From assembly GCA_902702965.1 (NCBI GenBank), contig CACRXP010000153.1, forward strand, positions 549,408 to 613,407: a DNA stretch of 64,000 nucleotides. The letters are read 5' to 3'. Of the stretch, positions 44,402 through 55,803 are shown piece by piece. Numbering within the stretch: position 1 is the stretch's first letter; each line of letters opens with the position of its first letter. The position numbers and the translations under genes are program-made. Source of the stretch: Spirometra erinaceieuropaei. Its lineage: Eukaryota > Platyhelminthes > Cestoda > Diphyllobothriidea > Diphyllobothriidae. The notes below the pieces were generated by a model that was given only the letters and a program-made list of their open reading frames with translations, was not told where the DNA came from and did not search any database.

Positions 44402-46019
44402 ATATTGTTTTGGTTTTCTGCAGAGGTCATTACTCCCTAGTCTATTTTCTTCTGTAAGACTGGTGGGAAAAATCGATTCAGGTAACAGAGTAAGTTTGGA
44501 TAAGACAGCCTACTCTCTTATATGATATATTTTCATGTTTGCCGGGGTAAATATATACGTTCCCTAAAGTAATGTCAGCTGTTGAACGCCGGGATATACA
44601 GATTAAAATGAAGGTGTCTTCTAATACCACTTATTTGGTTCCTGCGCGTTTCCACCCAGGATGTTAAATAAACGCTATAAGCGGTGGTTGAATCTTGTTA
44701 GAAACGCGCCAAGACAAATAGGTATGGGGTACTGATTCCAATTCATGATGATAAACTCGACGAGACGTAAGGACGTGCTGAAAAACCAGATCAAATTTAC
44801 TATGTACGCTATGTCAAATCTAAAAAATAGACTTTCTTCGCAGAAAAATAAAAATAAACGAAAAACAATGACTTTTGCATATTGCGTATACATAGATTTG
44901 CTACATTTTTACATAGGACGCACACCTTTGATATGTGCTGTTACGAACTTGAGTGCCGTGCATGTACGGGCTTGGGGCTTAGTCTCGCACAAAAAGGACC
45001 CTGTGTAAGACATGAGACCAGAGCTGAATACGATGAGCTTTTTAGAAACTGCAACCGGCATCAAGATATATAGTCATTAAGGAGTGCTACATTTACTGCG
45101 ATAATAGCTACGACAATTTGAATGTTTTGAACCCACCAAGATGATCCTGGATGACGCGTCAAGCATTCAAACTTGCATTTAAAAATGTTGTACGGCAGCT
45201 GGAGCACGTTTGGACATTAGGTTTTTATGGGAGTCGCGGATAGTGTAAGATAAACAAGTCTGAAGCAGGCGAATGTTTCGTGGCGGCGTGCTTCAAAGGA
45301 CGTAAATAAACGCATTCTCCCCGTGAAGAGTTAAATTCCATGTAACGAGGTTTTCGTGGCATGAATAAAATGAAAATTAGATTTTGTGTAGATTACTCAC
45401 TTATTTCCTACTCTGCTATTGCCCATGGAACTGACGAAGGAAAGAACGATTTAGGTTAATAAGTAGAGTTGGGCCAGCTAACCTACTGTCAAATTTAGTG
45501 ATTTAAGTGTTTTCGCGGCCTGAAGCAAGACCAGTCGCTTAACACCAGGTAGTTAAGACCGAAAATTAAAGGCCTTTCCTGTATGAATCAGGATGCAATA
45601 TACTACTGTTCGTATGATTTAGATTGTGATGATACTTAGGTTAGACTTAGGTCAGATGCACTACCTATGGTCATCGGCAGGAATTTACCACTTCCACTAT
45701 AATAAATAACCCCTAGAGCGGTTAGCAAATCATTTATTGAGTTTTTTTAGGTCTGGAATATACTTCATCAGTATTTACTTTCATTATTAACGGATTGTGC
45801 ACTTTCGAATTTTGTAAACAGTTCTAACGGACCATCACTATTTCCAGTCGGCTGTAAAACGAGGGCATAATGCATTTTTTCACTCATTCGCGAGCGGTTA
45901 ACACTGTTATTTTTAAGGTTGTAAAAGTTCCCATGGAACAGTCCAGAAGAACACTTGGCGAGCCTACACGTACTTTCGATAAACTATATTTGGACCTGCA
46001 TATTTATATTGGAACGAGG
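44402..46019. other. Non-coding stretch
   Basis: No supported gene. Overlapping opposite-strand frames at 44675-45073 lack motifs. Confidence 0.4.
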
Positions 46020-46330
46020 TGCAAAGCAAAAACGTGTGAGGGCTAAGAGCAATAGATTGAGTTCGACCTTTTCTGCAAACGCGACTTGTGAATAGTGTGG
46101 ATTGGTGGGGAATAGGAGGCAGTCAGTGACATTGAGGGTTGGGTTGAGCCTCGTCTGGAGGGAGAGGGAAGGAGGTGAGGGGCGCGGACACAGGCATACA
46201 GTTAATCAATCCTTGCCCACGGTAGACGCTGAGCTTGCAAGGCTGCATTGGCCGTAGTAGTCGGCACCTATGCGTAAGAATACGAAGAAGTCTGCCGGCA
46301 TGTTTGAGGAAGGATAAAGTCAAGAGCATA
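46020..46330 (-). mobile_element. PLE 3' tail, inverted copy
   Basis: The reverse complement reads GTCTACCGTGGGCAAGGATT, GATTAACTGTATGCCTGTGT, CGAGGCTCAACCCAACCCTC and GCTCTTAGCCCTCACACG. It matches the plus-strand tail at 46480-46705 in the same order. The Pro-rich 3' end of the PLE endonuclease gene and its flank are thus duplicated in inverse orientation. Confidence 0.7.
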
Positions 46331-46332
46331 AA

Positions 46333-46710
46333 CAGCTCCATCCGCGTGGATCCCAACGAAACCTTCCGTGCGATTTACTAGGTCCCACCTAAATATCCCA
46401 AGTGACTGAGTCAGCACCTATTACCAACAGCAGGGGCAACTGCCGTCAGGCTACAGAGGCCGGTCATGTGCGCGCAGAAGAACCTCTTGCACCCTGCAGG
46501 TCTATCGTGGCCAAAGGTCGATTAACTGCATACATGTCTCCGCGTTCCCGTTCACCCCTCCCCTCCCCCCTGCGACAGGGCTCAACCTAACCCTCCCTGT
46601 CCCTGACTGCCTCTCCTCTCCCCCCCACACCCACTATTTCACATACCCGTTTGTATATAAGGCGAACCGTGATCGATTGCTCTTATTACTCACACGTTTG
46701 GGTTAATACC
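46333..46710 (+). pseudogene. PLE GIY-YIG C-terminal fragment and tail
   Basis: Reads SIRVDPNETFRAIY, a stop, VPPKYPK, another stop, then LLPTAGATAVRLQRPVMCAQK and a Pro-rich tail. Residues align with VDPNEVFRVIY, LLATAEAAVIRLQKPTMCVQK of the element at 21.3-22.1 kb. Three stops and the lack of the catalytic core make it a fossil. It faces away from the inverted tail at 46020-46330, with the 5' cut ends of the two fragments meeting at about 46331. Confidence 0.8.
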
Positions 46711-46985
46711 TCGTTCTAATACAAATGTGCAGGCTGGATGATGATTTATCGAAACTTCGCGTAAACTCGCCAAATGCTCTTCTGAACAGCCACTTTTACG
46801 AGCTATGTTAGTCAATTATCACATGACATTCGAAATTGAAAATTTGCCTTCTGTAGCGCTACCTCAGAGCCTGGCGCGTTCGCGCTCACAAATGTTAGTC
46901 ATAAATTAACCTTCTCAATTGACCCATTTCATTTATTAGCTGCATCATCCTATAACATACATTAAACCCGACATAAAAAACGTCA
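46711..46985. other. Non-coding stretch
   Basis: No gene or repeat recognised between the PLE tail and the candidate exon. Confidence 0.4.
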
Positions 46986-47345
46986 TCAATACGTTAAGTA
47001 TAATTGAGGACGTTTCGTTAACAAAGCAATTTTGGAGGGTTTGCTTCGTAGCTCGAATATGTAGCTGAAATGTTCGATAAATTTAGTGAGATTTGCCGTC
47101 AGGTGGACCTTGGGATTCTTGGACAAAGTCTGCGTCTCGGTCGTTTCTGGCTGCAGAATTACTACGCGAAATACAACAGGGAATTTTAAGTTTACTTCGA
47201 TTTTGAGTTCATTCAAGAGATTCAGGCATTGAATTGCAAAGTCACCAGAAATCATGTATCGCATCTCCATGTGGTTGTTCGAGATGCAAATACAAATCCT
47301 TCGCGTCATGTTTGGGTTGGACTTGAATTTCACCTGTGGAGGCCA
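46984..47345 (-). CDS. Candidate terminal exon, unknown protein
   Basis: About 115-120 minus-strand codons end in TGA. An acceptor-like CTCCACAG precedes GTG AAA TTC, and an in-frame TGA lies about ten codons farther upstream. Segments include NMTRRICICISNNHMEMRYM, LNELKIEVNLKFPVVFRVVI and LTKFIEHFSYIFELRS. The composition is balanced and charged, more protein-like than the surrounding chance frames. No domain is recognised and no upstream exon was joined. Confidence 0.3.
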
Positions 47346-50190
47346 TTTAAGACCTCATATTCAACAAAATTCTGCAGACCTCCCAAAAAACATTAACTGT
47401 TCTATGAAATATTTGAAGTGACAAATTAATGCCATTTACGTTGTGGGGTAAAACCATGGAATACCTTCCCTATAGTAACTTGTGTCTTCTTAGTCTAGGG
47501 AAACGTTCAGACATCGCTTAGACAGACACGTTTTGCATCAAAACCTGTGCTATGATTTGTGCAATTAACGGTTCGACGTGCACAATTACTGAGACCCTGA
47601 TATTAATCACAGTCATTATATCTTCCTTCTACTGCGATATTTACGATCCCATTTCCTCCGTCAATATAAAGCCATGGAATCAAATATTTTGTGACTTATT
47701 CTTTTCACAATGGAATGGAAAGTTGACTACTTCAGAAGAGCAAAGTTAGTGATGTTGCCTTGTTAGTCTCAGAGATCGCTAATTTATCTGAAATCTATGT
47801 TCTCGAACGCAGGCAGCTGACAACTAGTCTGAATACACAGCGTTCGAAACATCGAAACTACATTTTGGCATCCTACTTAGATTTCTTATTCTTAGCATCG
47901 GAAAAAGGCACTCTGATGTCAGAGAAAAACGCCATTAGATAAAAATCATGCGCGACCGTCGAGGCGACAAGCCAGCTCTTAGGCACCTTACTGTAGTCAC
48001 ACTGCCAGCAGTGAGTTCTGCACATTTGCTAGGAGGATTAGGCTAAGTTGCATCTTTACAAGGACATTATGGGTATTGATCCGAAATGTCAGGCATTAGT
48101 TGATTGCCATGCCGCGTCTTCAGTGAAGGCCTGGTTTACAGGTGAAGTCCTCAACTGACCGCAATAAAGGCCAACTGCTTTTTGGAGTAAGCAAAATTAC
48201 TTGGTCTTGTTTGCATAGTGTGTGTAAGCATAGTATGGTTTTTGGCATCAATGAAATTTCTATGATTTGTACTTCTAATTGTGTTTTGTTTGATGGTTAA
48301 AACTGTCAAGCCTCCGAGCTCTATTTGTTTATATCTCCCATTATTTCTATCATTTCAAGCGTTCGTAACTTTGCAAGCAATATGGTTTACAAAAATACTA
48401 TGCCCATGACCCACTAGTCCTGCTCTGTGTCACAACTATTTCATTCCCTGCAATGATAGTCCCACATAAAAATATTTAGCCGGTAGGTCTATTTTTTCCT
48501 AGAAGGAGCACAACTTAACATTAAGTGTTTGACTTTCTGCCCATATTTATCTCTACTGATGCTACCCGTAAACGCGCGCATATTTTACCATTCAGTCACG
48601 CAGAGTGCTTTTGTAATAATAGGAATTTATCGTTCTTTTAGAGACAGCAATTTATTTCAAAGTAGTTTCACGCGTTATCAAAAATAATTGGTATTTCACT
48701 GCCGAACGTAGGCGAACATGAGTGGATACTTACCAGTATGCATGTGGCATTTACAACACGCCGTAATTTCAAGGATAAAACAATCATTTTTCGACCTGTG
48801 ATCACACACTGCAACCACAATGAAATTCGAATACTGACAAGGATCCATATATGGGAAAATGCGAGCATACTTGTTATAAATGCGGCATTCATTCGATGCG
48901 GCATCCGAGGAGGCTTGCTTATGTTTTCAGAAGATGAACACACGCTACTGGATATATTTTGACGGACTTGCACAACGGTCACTTAACCTAAAATATCACT
49001 CGAACCGCAAGTTGAACCGGATTAAATGCTGTGTATACGTCTAAGATCTGATTGAGCGATCAAGGTTACTTGCTCGGAGTGCTGGGCTGAGGTATGCAGA
49101 GATGCGTTTGAAGTATAATAACATGACAGAAGTTCCTCAGAATAGCTAGGTGGTCATTAAATATCTGAGGTCACGTAACGGCAGTGAGCACTTTTTTGGG
49201 AGAGGATTGATATCATAAAATATAGCTCGGACGCTTCAAGAGGCATAAGGTGTTATGTTTATGCTATAAGCCGACAAAGAGATGACTTATATGGGCGTAA
49301 ATAATATTAGTGAATAGAAGACTATGACAATATCTTATATAGATATTTGAACTAAACCTTAAAACCTCAAACAAATCGCGGTAAATTAATCCCCAAGAAG
49401 AAACCGATACCTACTTTGTTATTAAGTTTCGTTTACTCCAATAAATGTCAGAGGTTACACTGTAGGTCAGGTTTCTTCGTAATGTATACGTATACCTGCT
49501 AGTCTATGAAGATATGAGTACAATCCTTCTCTTCACATCATGTAGCATTTAGCACCAAAACCCCCAATACATAACAAGCGGCGATCAACTCAAGATAAAC
49601 GGCATGCGTCTTTGTTGGAACGACAGTAGCGGTCGCTGAAATCAATTAGTAAATGACAATCCTGCCCAGCCTCAGAGTGTCAGGAATATAAACACGCATC
49701 TGACACATACATTCCGGTTTTAGACTATATGTGTTTGAACACTCGTCGACTATTTTCAGCGATTTCGAATATACATTTCTGAAGACTCAGTTATTTCTGC
49801 AACCAACTATGTTAGGTTTTAAAGTTGGTTTTCCATCAAGTAAACGTTCATTCTCTGCATTTTGACGATAATGGGCCGCAGAATATGATCCTTAGCACCG
49901 CAGTGGCATGGAGATCAAAAGGTTCATTTGACGGACGGCAGTGCGTATAGGTGATTTAATGGCTCTACTAGTGTATTTGCAAGTAACCGGCAACAACTGG
50001 TTTATAAGCCTGCGTAATTCGAAAAGAATGCCCGACACAAAATCGTGGAACGTTTCTCTTCGGCAACTAGATAATGATATCACCGGAATTTCTTCTTATA
50101 AGTGTTTAACGGCTTATTAATTTGGTTTTTGTTCCAAACATTAGTAACCTGAGAATAGAAACATTAATCATGCTTGCGATCATTGCGTAG
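47346..50190. other. Mostly non-coding; weak exon-like frames at 48.67-48.98 kb
   Basis: Opposite-strand frames at 48668-48982 (-) and 48738-48962 (+) overlap. The minus one runs into a perfect GTAAGT donor at 48734-48729 and contains a hydrophobic stretch; the plus one follows CTTACCAG. Both cannot be coding and neither can be linked to other exons. A short block near 47948-48000 resembles 59816-59870 (CATGCGCG, CAGCTCT-AGGC). Confidence 0.35.
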
Positions 50191-50390
50191 TGGACCAAGG
50201 TATGTGGACAAACAGCCCTGTGCTTTGGTTGTTTCAAAGCGATATACTATAAGCGGATATGCGCTGTCAGGCGACGCGTGTCAGCCCACATGTTCACGTG
50301 CGACCAATGGTGGTGCGGCAGTTTGACTGCCTCCGTGGTTGGTTACTTAAACCGCTATAGTATATTAGTAATGAATCTGCCTTGGTCTGA
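50191..50390. repeat. Small inverted-repeat element upstream of family member 6
   Basis: The ends are GGACCAAGG (50192-50200) and CCTTGGTCT (50380-50388). Inner inverted blocks are ATATACTATAAGCGG (50242-50256) and CCGCTATAGTATAT (50352-50365). About 200 bp, with no frame. It ends 8-10 bp before the ATG of the 50.4-kb family copy, so it either replaced or contains that copy's promoter. Confidence 0.5.
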
Positions 50391-50397
50391 CAAATAA

Positions 50398-51348
50398 ATG
50401 AATCCTCTAATCGTTGTTCTCATCTTGTTTCATTGTGCAGAATGCTGTTTTTTCAAAAAGGATGAGTCATTTTGAAGAACTACATATTTTTTCAACCCAT
50501 AAGAACTATAACATAGAAGATTGAGAAAATAATTTGGCTTTGCTATATCCTAACTATACTGATCGTTTACTGTTTAGCGATTGCATATTAGTGATTCCTG
50601 AAGCATTATTTTAACAAAAGTCGTTTACCTCATAATGTTCACTTATTAAATGTTTTTGTCAAAATTTCACAGTCATTTATATCCTCAGGAATACCGAAAT
50701 GTCCACGAAATCACGAAGATATCATTCCCGATGAAGTCGCTGAATATCTGGCACGTCTGGCCTACCGTCATGGCTTTGAAAAAATAATTTCCCTGGCCGA
50801 TAATTCACAGTTAAAACTCAAAGTGCTCATACTTTAGACATCCCTACATTTCGACTGCACATTCTTAAGGGATGTAGCACCCGCAAAATACCTACGGTAC
50901 ACATGCCGATCGCAATTTCCTGATGCCGAAATACATATCAAACATCAAGTAAGATAGTGAAGATGAGATGTATTCGTATTTTATAACTACTTTCTAGTAA
51001 TTGGCACAACATAATAATAATTATGAATTGCATGATTTTTCTTAGGAACGACCCCAGAAAATAGCTACAAACCTCTGGAGAGATATCGGATGTTTTAACT
51101 TCATTCTACCCGGCTTGTATTTAAAGGCGACCCTCGATATCACTTATTGGAAAAGGGAATTTGACTCGCTAAATAGGATTCGACTGTCCTCTGTTGAGAT
51201 TTGCAGTTCTCATACAAGTGCTCATAAATGCACTTATGAACCCATCAACTCCAGTTTATTAGGCTTGTTAGATAAGTGGTCTCCTGACGTTTAAGTATTG
51301 TTGAGCTGGGGCTTTTTGGATGTTCACTACAAAGAATGCCTTCAGTAA
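50398..51348 (+). pseudogene. Secreted cysteine protein family member 6 (pseudogene)
   Basis: Exons are 50398-50461 (64 nt), 50689-50948 (260 nt) and 51046-51348 (303 nt). Exon 1 is intact (MNPLIVVLILFHCAECCFFKK), but its donor is G|ATGAGT instead of GTGAGT. Exon 2 follows ATCCTCAG and reads IPKCPRNHEDIIPDEVAEYL, then a TAG, then LHFDCTFLRDVAPAKYLRYT, with a GTAAGA donor. Exon 3 follows TTTTTCTTAG and reads IGCFNFILPGLYLKATLDIT, SVEICSSHTS and KCTYEPIN, has a TAA after SPDV, and ends KECLQ-TAA. Cys26, 77, 93, 160, 169 and 205 are all still present. The two nonsense codons and the donor change are single-base-type lesions, so inactivation looks recent relative to members 2 and 7. Confidence 0.82.
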
Positions 51349-51870
51349 CCATGGACATGGTTTAACTGTCTAAGAAGCGGAACTGACTGTTTTTTTATAT
51401 TTTGACATATGATTTCCATACGCTTGGATTTTGATACTCATTATGTCTATCCCGCTGGCAAGTCAGAATACCGAAAGCCATTTGTACACTCGATTTTAGC
51501 CCGTAATTTATTTTGGGGTTTAACGCAGACTGTCATCGGTTATAATGAATGGAATCCATAAACATCAAGATGCGCGGATGAAACTGATAAATGTTATCTG
51601 TTCTAGGACATCTAGTCGTAAAACGTCAGCTCACAAAAAATACGTGGCAGAAGATTCGTCGAGAAATAGTCGGTGTGCTGTCCTTATTTCAAATTCGACC
51701 TGAAACAGGGCAAAGTTTAAGGACCGTTCGTAATCGTCAATATATTATCATTTCATCAAGGCAATGATGATTTAGCATTTATTAAACAAGGCGTCAAGTT
51801 CCAACAATGTTCCCTGCCATTGCAACCAGTTAGGCACTATTGAAAACAAATGTTCGCATGCTAAATCCCT
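51349..51870. other. Non-coding stretch
   Basis: No gene or repeat recognised between family member 6 and the PLE. Confidence 0.4.
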
Positions 51871-51873
51871 GTC

Positions 51874-51940
51874 GGGTCAGTATATTTTAATGGTATCGAT
51901 TTAATTGTGAGACATGAATACGACAAGAAAAATCGATTTT
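51874..51940 (+). repeat. PLE flanking direct repeat, left
   Basis: GGGTCAGTATATTTTAATGG, TATCGATTTAATTGTGAGAC and AGAAAAATCGATTT match 53870-53934. Same orientation at both ends of the PLE coding region, as in PLE pseudo-LTRs. Confidence 0.65.
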
Positions 51941-51954
51941 ATACCAGGTAAGGG

Positions 51955-53735
51955 TTCAGGAGTAGTACTGAAGAATAGAACAGACGATGCGGCGAAACTA
52001 GGGTAATACTGTCGGATCTTTCCAAGTTTTCGAAATCCGAAAAGGTTGAGGACCACACAGAGTCTGCCGAGGGTCCGTTGACGATTATTCTCAGAGATCT
52101 CTGCAAAAGAAGGTTATTTGTCTGGTAAAGAGTACAAGCGAGTGAGTCTGGTGGGCACGACAATACCAAGAATGCATTGCCTTCCTAAAATCCACATACA
52201 AGGGCTGCCCCTACGTCTAATGTTGGATATGAGGAATTCGCCCTATCGCACCGTTGCAAAATGGTTAGTGGATAGACTGAAGTCACAGCAAGGCCATCTG
52301 TATCGTCGAAATCTGAAAGACTCTTTGAGTTCGTTGAAGCTATTAAAAATATTAACGTTGGCGGACGGAAGATGCCATTACTGAATGTATGGTCGCTGTT
52401 TACCAACGTACCCGTGACGGAAACAGTAAATTATCTTTATGATGTTATTCGTGAGTCGAATTACCTATAGGCATTCCAGCAAAAACTCTAAAAGAACTAC
52501 TGACGTGCATAAACTGTCTAGTTTTTGTGCAATATTCAACTATACAGACAAATAAATGACGTGGCAATGCGATCACATCTTGGAACGTTCCTTTCAATTT
52601 ATGTCATGGGCAAATTAGAGAAGAAAATATTACAAGATGCCATTAATGACCTTGTCTTCTACGGTAGTACGGGGACGATATCTTCTATCTGGCGGATGGT
52701 ACCACCGATATGAACGACCTTATCCGAAATTTCAACAGTCTTGCACACCTGGCTAATGTTCACTGCTGAGTCTGAGGCAGATAACAAAATTGCGTTTCTT
52801 GATGTCCTTCTACACAGGCAGGATGATGGGCCTAACCAGCGCTAGGTGTTCCGAAAGAAAACCTGGAAGGGACAATGGATTAATTTCCACAGTTTTGTTC
52901 CCTTCAACATCAAACGAAATCCAGGCCAGGGATAGGCAGCTAGAGTAAAGCGCATCTGTTCAACTGAAGCTACTGAATCAGAGCTCCAACAGCTGCGAAA
53001 TAAATTTCGCGAGAACGGATACCCAGATAGATTTATTTTCCGAAATATTACGGAGCACATTTAAAAGCCTAATGTCGTGACTGCAGAAAAGAAAGGTGTA
53101 TTCATAAGACTGCCTTTTGTAGGGGACGCAGAAGGCGGACTAGTCAGACGGCGCGTAACTACAGCTCTCACGAGAGCAGTCCCCTCGGCAAATTTACGCG
53201 TATGTTGCACAAACTCTCCCCACCTACGTTTTGGAGGTAAATACACACTACCGTTGGAAGCCACATCAATGTGCATCTACTCATTCACTTGCTACTGTGG
53301 AGCGGGATCCATCGGCCGTACGAAAATACACCCGGTAAAACGGGGTGAGTAAACTTGTGCCGGCCTCTTTAGTAAGAGGTGATATCCGATTGATTTCGAG
53401 TTCTATTCTCGCACATATAATCGGTACGGACCACCGAGTCGATACCGAGGAAGCATTTCAGGTTGTTTATTGGACACCAACAATCTTCTCTAAAGACCTA
53501 CGTCAACAGACGAGGCAGTGGCTAGACGGTTAGCGAATCCGATTTCATGCTGTCTGAAAACGCATACACTATCGCACTCTCTGCCGTGGCCAACGCCAAC
53601 CTCAAGTAATGACGACATGCCGCCTCAAATCCCTTATCACAGTGATGCGTACTCCGTGAACTGGATACAAGAATATCACTTAAAGACTCGCTTACTCCCC
53701 TCCCCCAGCTGAAAGGGCCAAAACCCACCGACTTC
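51955..53735 (+). pseudogene. Near-full-length PLE gene (RT + GIY-YIG), inactive
   Basis: It begins GVVLKNRTDDAAKLG, followed by RVSLVGTTIPRMHCLPKIHI and LDMRNSPYRTVAKWLVDRL (finger motifs). After a shift come FEFVEAIKNINVGGRK and LFTNVPVTETVNYLYD, then a gap, a palm box reading YGDDIFYLAD (52668-52697) and ADNKIAFLDVLLHRQDDG. The thumb reads FRKKTWKGQWINFHSFVPFN and LRNKFRENGYPDRFIF. The linker and endonuclease follow: SMCIYSFTC-CGAGSIGRTK, ILAHIIGTDHRVDTEEAFQV. The YVDD box is YGDD and the GIY-YIG core is GSIGRT. At least six stops or frameshifts kill it. It is bracketed by direct repeats at 51.87 and 53.87 kb. Confidence 0.88.
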
Positions 53736-53869
53736 GTCATGCGGGCGGCCTGGGTAAGATGAGTGTTAATGAATTAATTGTTCTTGAGGTGCCTATAAAC
53801 ATTTTTAAATTTGTTCATTTTCATTCCTTCATGTAACTATTTAGGCTTGCGTAGAATTACCGAAAACAC

Positions 53870-53934
53870 GGGTCAGTATATATAATGGTATCGATTTAAG
53901 TGTGAGACGCAAAAACGACTAGACAAATCAATTT
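53870..53934 (+). repeat. PLE flanking direct repeat, right
   Basis: GGGTCAGTATATATAATGG, TATCGATTTAAGTGTGAGAC and CAAATCAATTTCT; partner of 51874-51940. Confidence 0.65.
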
Positions 53935-55800
53935 CTGTTTGTCTTTATATGCAAATGGTCTGTTGGATTTAGGCGAGAATTGGGAAAATAAGACATGGGG
54001 ATTCCGGAGACAGCGAGGATTACGGGGGTAGGAGGGGAAGCGTGAAATAGATCTTTTATTTAACCGGTCTTTCGCGATATCAGGATAGTGTGGAGCGAAT
54101 TCGTTTGTGCGATTAAGGCCAGCTTTCTTTTATTAATGGACTTAAAACCTTTTTCTGGCTAACATATGTTGGCCTCGTGGTTGGCCCTTGTAAATTACAA
54201 CAATTCCTCTGGAAAGGCTGTTAATTAAAAAGGGAACGGAAACACCTCTTGACATGGTTGAAAAATCGACAACAGAGCCATTCTGTTGATTCGAAAAATT
54301 CGGAGGACCTGGTAACTCCAACCATTGTGTATACTATGTCCCTGCGAACCGCTGCAGGGCGACTGCCAAACGATTCGAAAATCCTCTCTTGTGCGTCCAG
54401 AAAAAACCGGTGCAGTTTACCTAACAACCGTCGTTAGAGCTCGGTTGACCGCGTGCAGTCCTATTTATGTCACATGACACGGTGTAAATCCGGGGATGTG
54501 AGGCCCAAGAACAAACAAAACAAGCATTCGACCAACTAACCTTGGGCAATCTGGATCCCAATTTTGCTGAGCTGGCCACGCACGAAGAATAAGGATTTGA
54601 CGCATCAAAATGGGCGATCTGGACTCGAACTGGGTGAGAATGCCATAGATGCCATATTATGAAGGAATCTTTACAGCGGCAAATTCGTCTACAGCGACAT
54701 AAAACAGCTATTAGTCGTGGCCACATTTCGAAATGTGTCTACCGTTAACGAATCTGCGTTAACGCTTCAATCACCTAGACGTAAATGGGCACGTTTTATC
54801 TTCATCCTTGGCCAGAAGCCTAAGAACAGTGCACAAATTTCTGCAGGGGCATATGACTGCAGACTGATGATGGATTTATTTGAGCATGCTTGTGGTGGAG
54901 TGGTGTGGTGGAACATCTGGGTGAGTGTTTTCGGTGTGGTAGTCACCACCGCCCTAGCTCACCTCTGTTTGCCTTGGCTCAATCTTGATACCGGGCTCAG
55001 GTGGGGTAGGGGAGGAAAACGTAGCAAATGCTGTGCACTTCTGCTTCGCAATAAACAAAATCACGCATAAGTTACCCAGCTGTGGATAACACTGTGGACA
55101 TCACCAGTCACGGCTATTAGACGTTCATGTTAAGACTACCTTAGGCGACATCTCTTCGTTATTTCCGCGAGGCAACAGTATAAAAATACTAATGGAGTCC
55201 GTCTTTCTTATCTCTCACATATTTTACATTTAAACCGTAACAACATAAATATTCTAGCGCAACCACAAATTATCGAAACCGCGTAAATTTCGGTTCGCGT
55301 CTAGATGTTGAAAAAGATGAGAAAACAAAATGGAGCAGACTGCTGCGTCTATAAATCATTGAATTATCTTCGTATTATTTAAACTGATCAATACATTGGT
55401 GTGAACGAACATTTTTTAATGTCTACTCTATTTTCAATCTTATTTGAAATAAGGTGAGCAAACGGAATATGTGTTCGCAAATCATCTATGGTTTATTTGC
55501 TCCTAAGTGAGTTTTAGCACTTGAATACCTTAAATCCTGCGTAATTCATCAGTAGCAGTCCAATGCCTTAGCTGTCAAGAGATTACACATTAGCCAGGCC
55601 AATGACTCATACATGAAGATCAAGTTTATATCAGTAGCGTTCGCCTGACTGACTTGCCAACGGATCAAGTGTAGTGCATACGGATTATCTGCCTAAAAAA
55701 GAGAAGCATGCAGAAGTCAAATGTAAAAACACAAAAAGTTTTTATATATCTTTGTTGCAAAACAGTTGGCTATATACCCCTGACTGTTTCTCTAGGCTCA
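53935..55800. other. Mostly non-coding; GC-richer block at 54.4-55.07 kb
   Basis: No gene is supported. Frames at 54421-54726 (-) and 54717-55070 (+) lie in a GC-richer block with near-inverted GGTGGTG/CACCAC words. This looks like an old repeat rather than a gene. Confidence 0.4.
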
Positions 55801-55803
55801 CAT

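Noticed and set aside
54421..55070. Two frames above 100 codons in a GC-richer block
   Set aside because: They overlap only marginally on opposite strands, lack motifs, and the block has repeat-like words; probably an old element.
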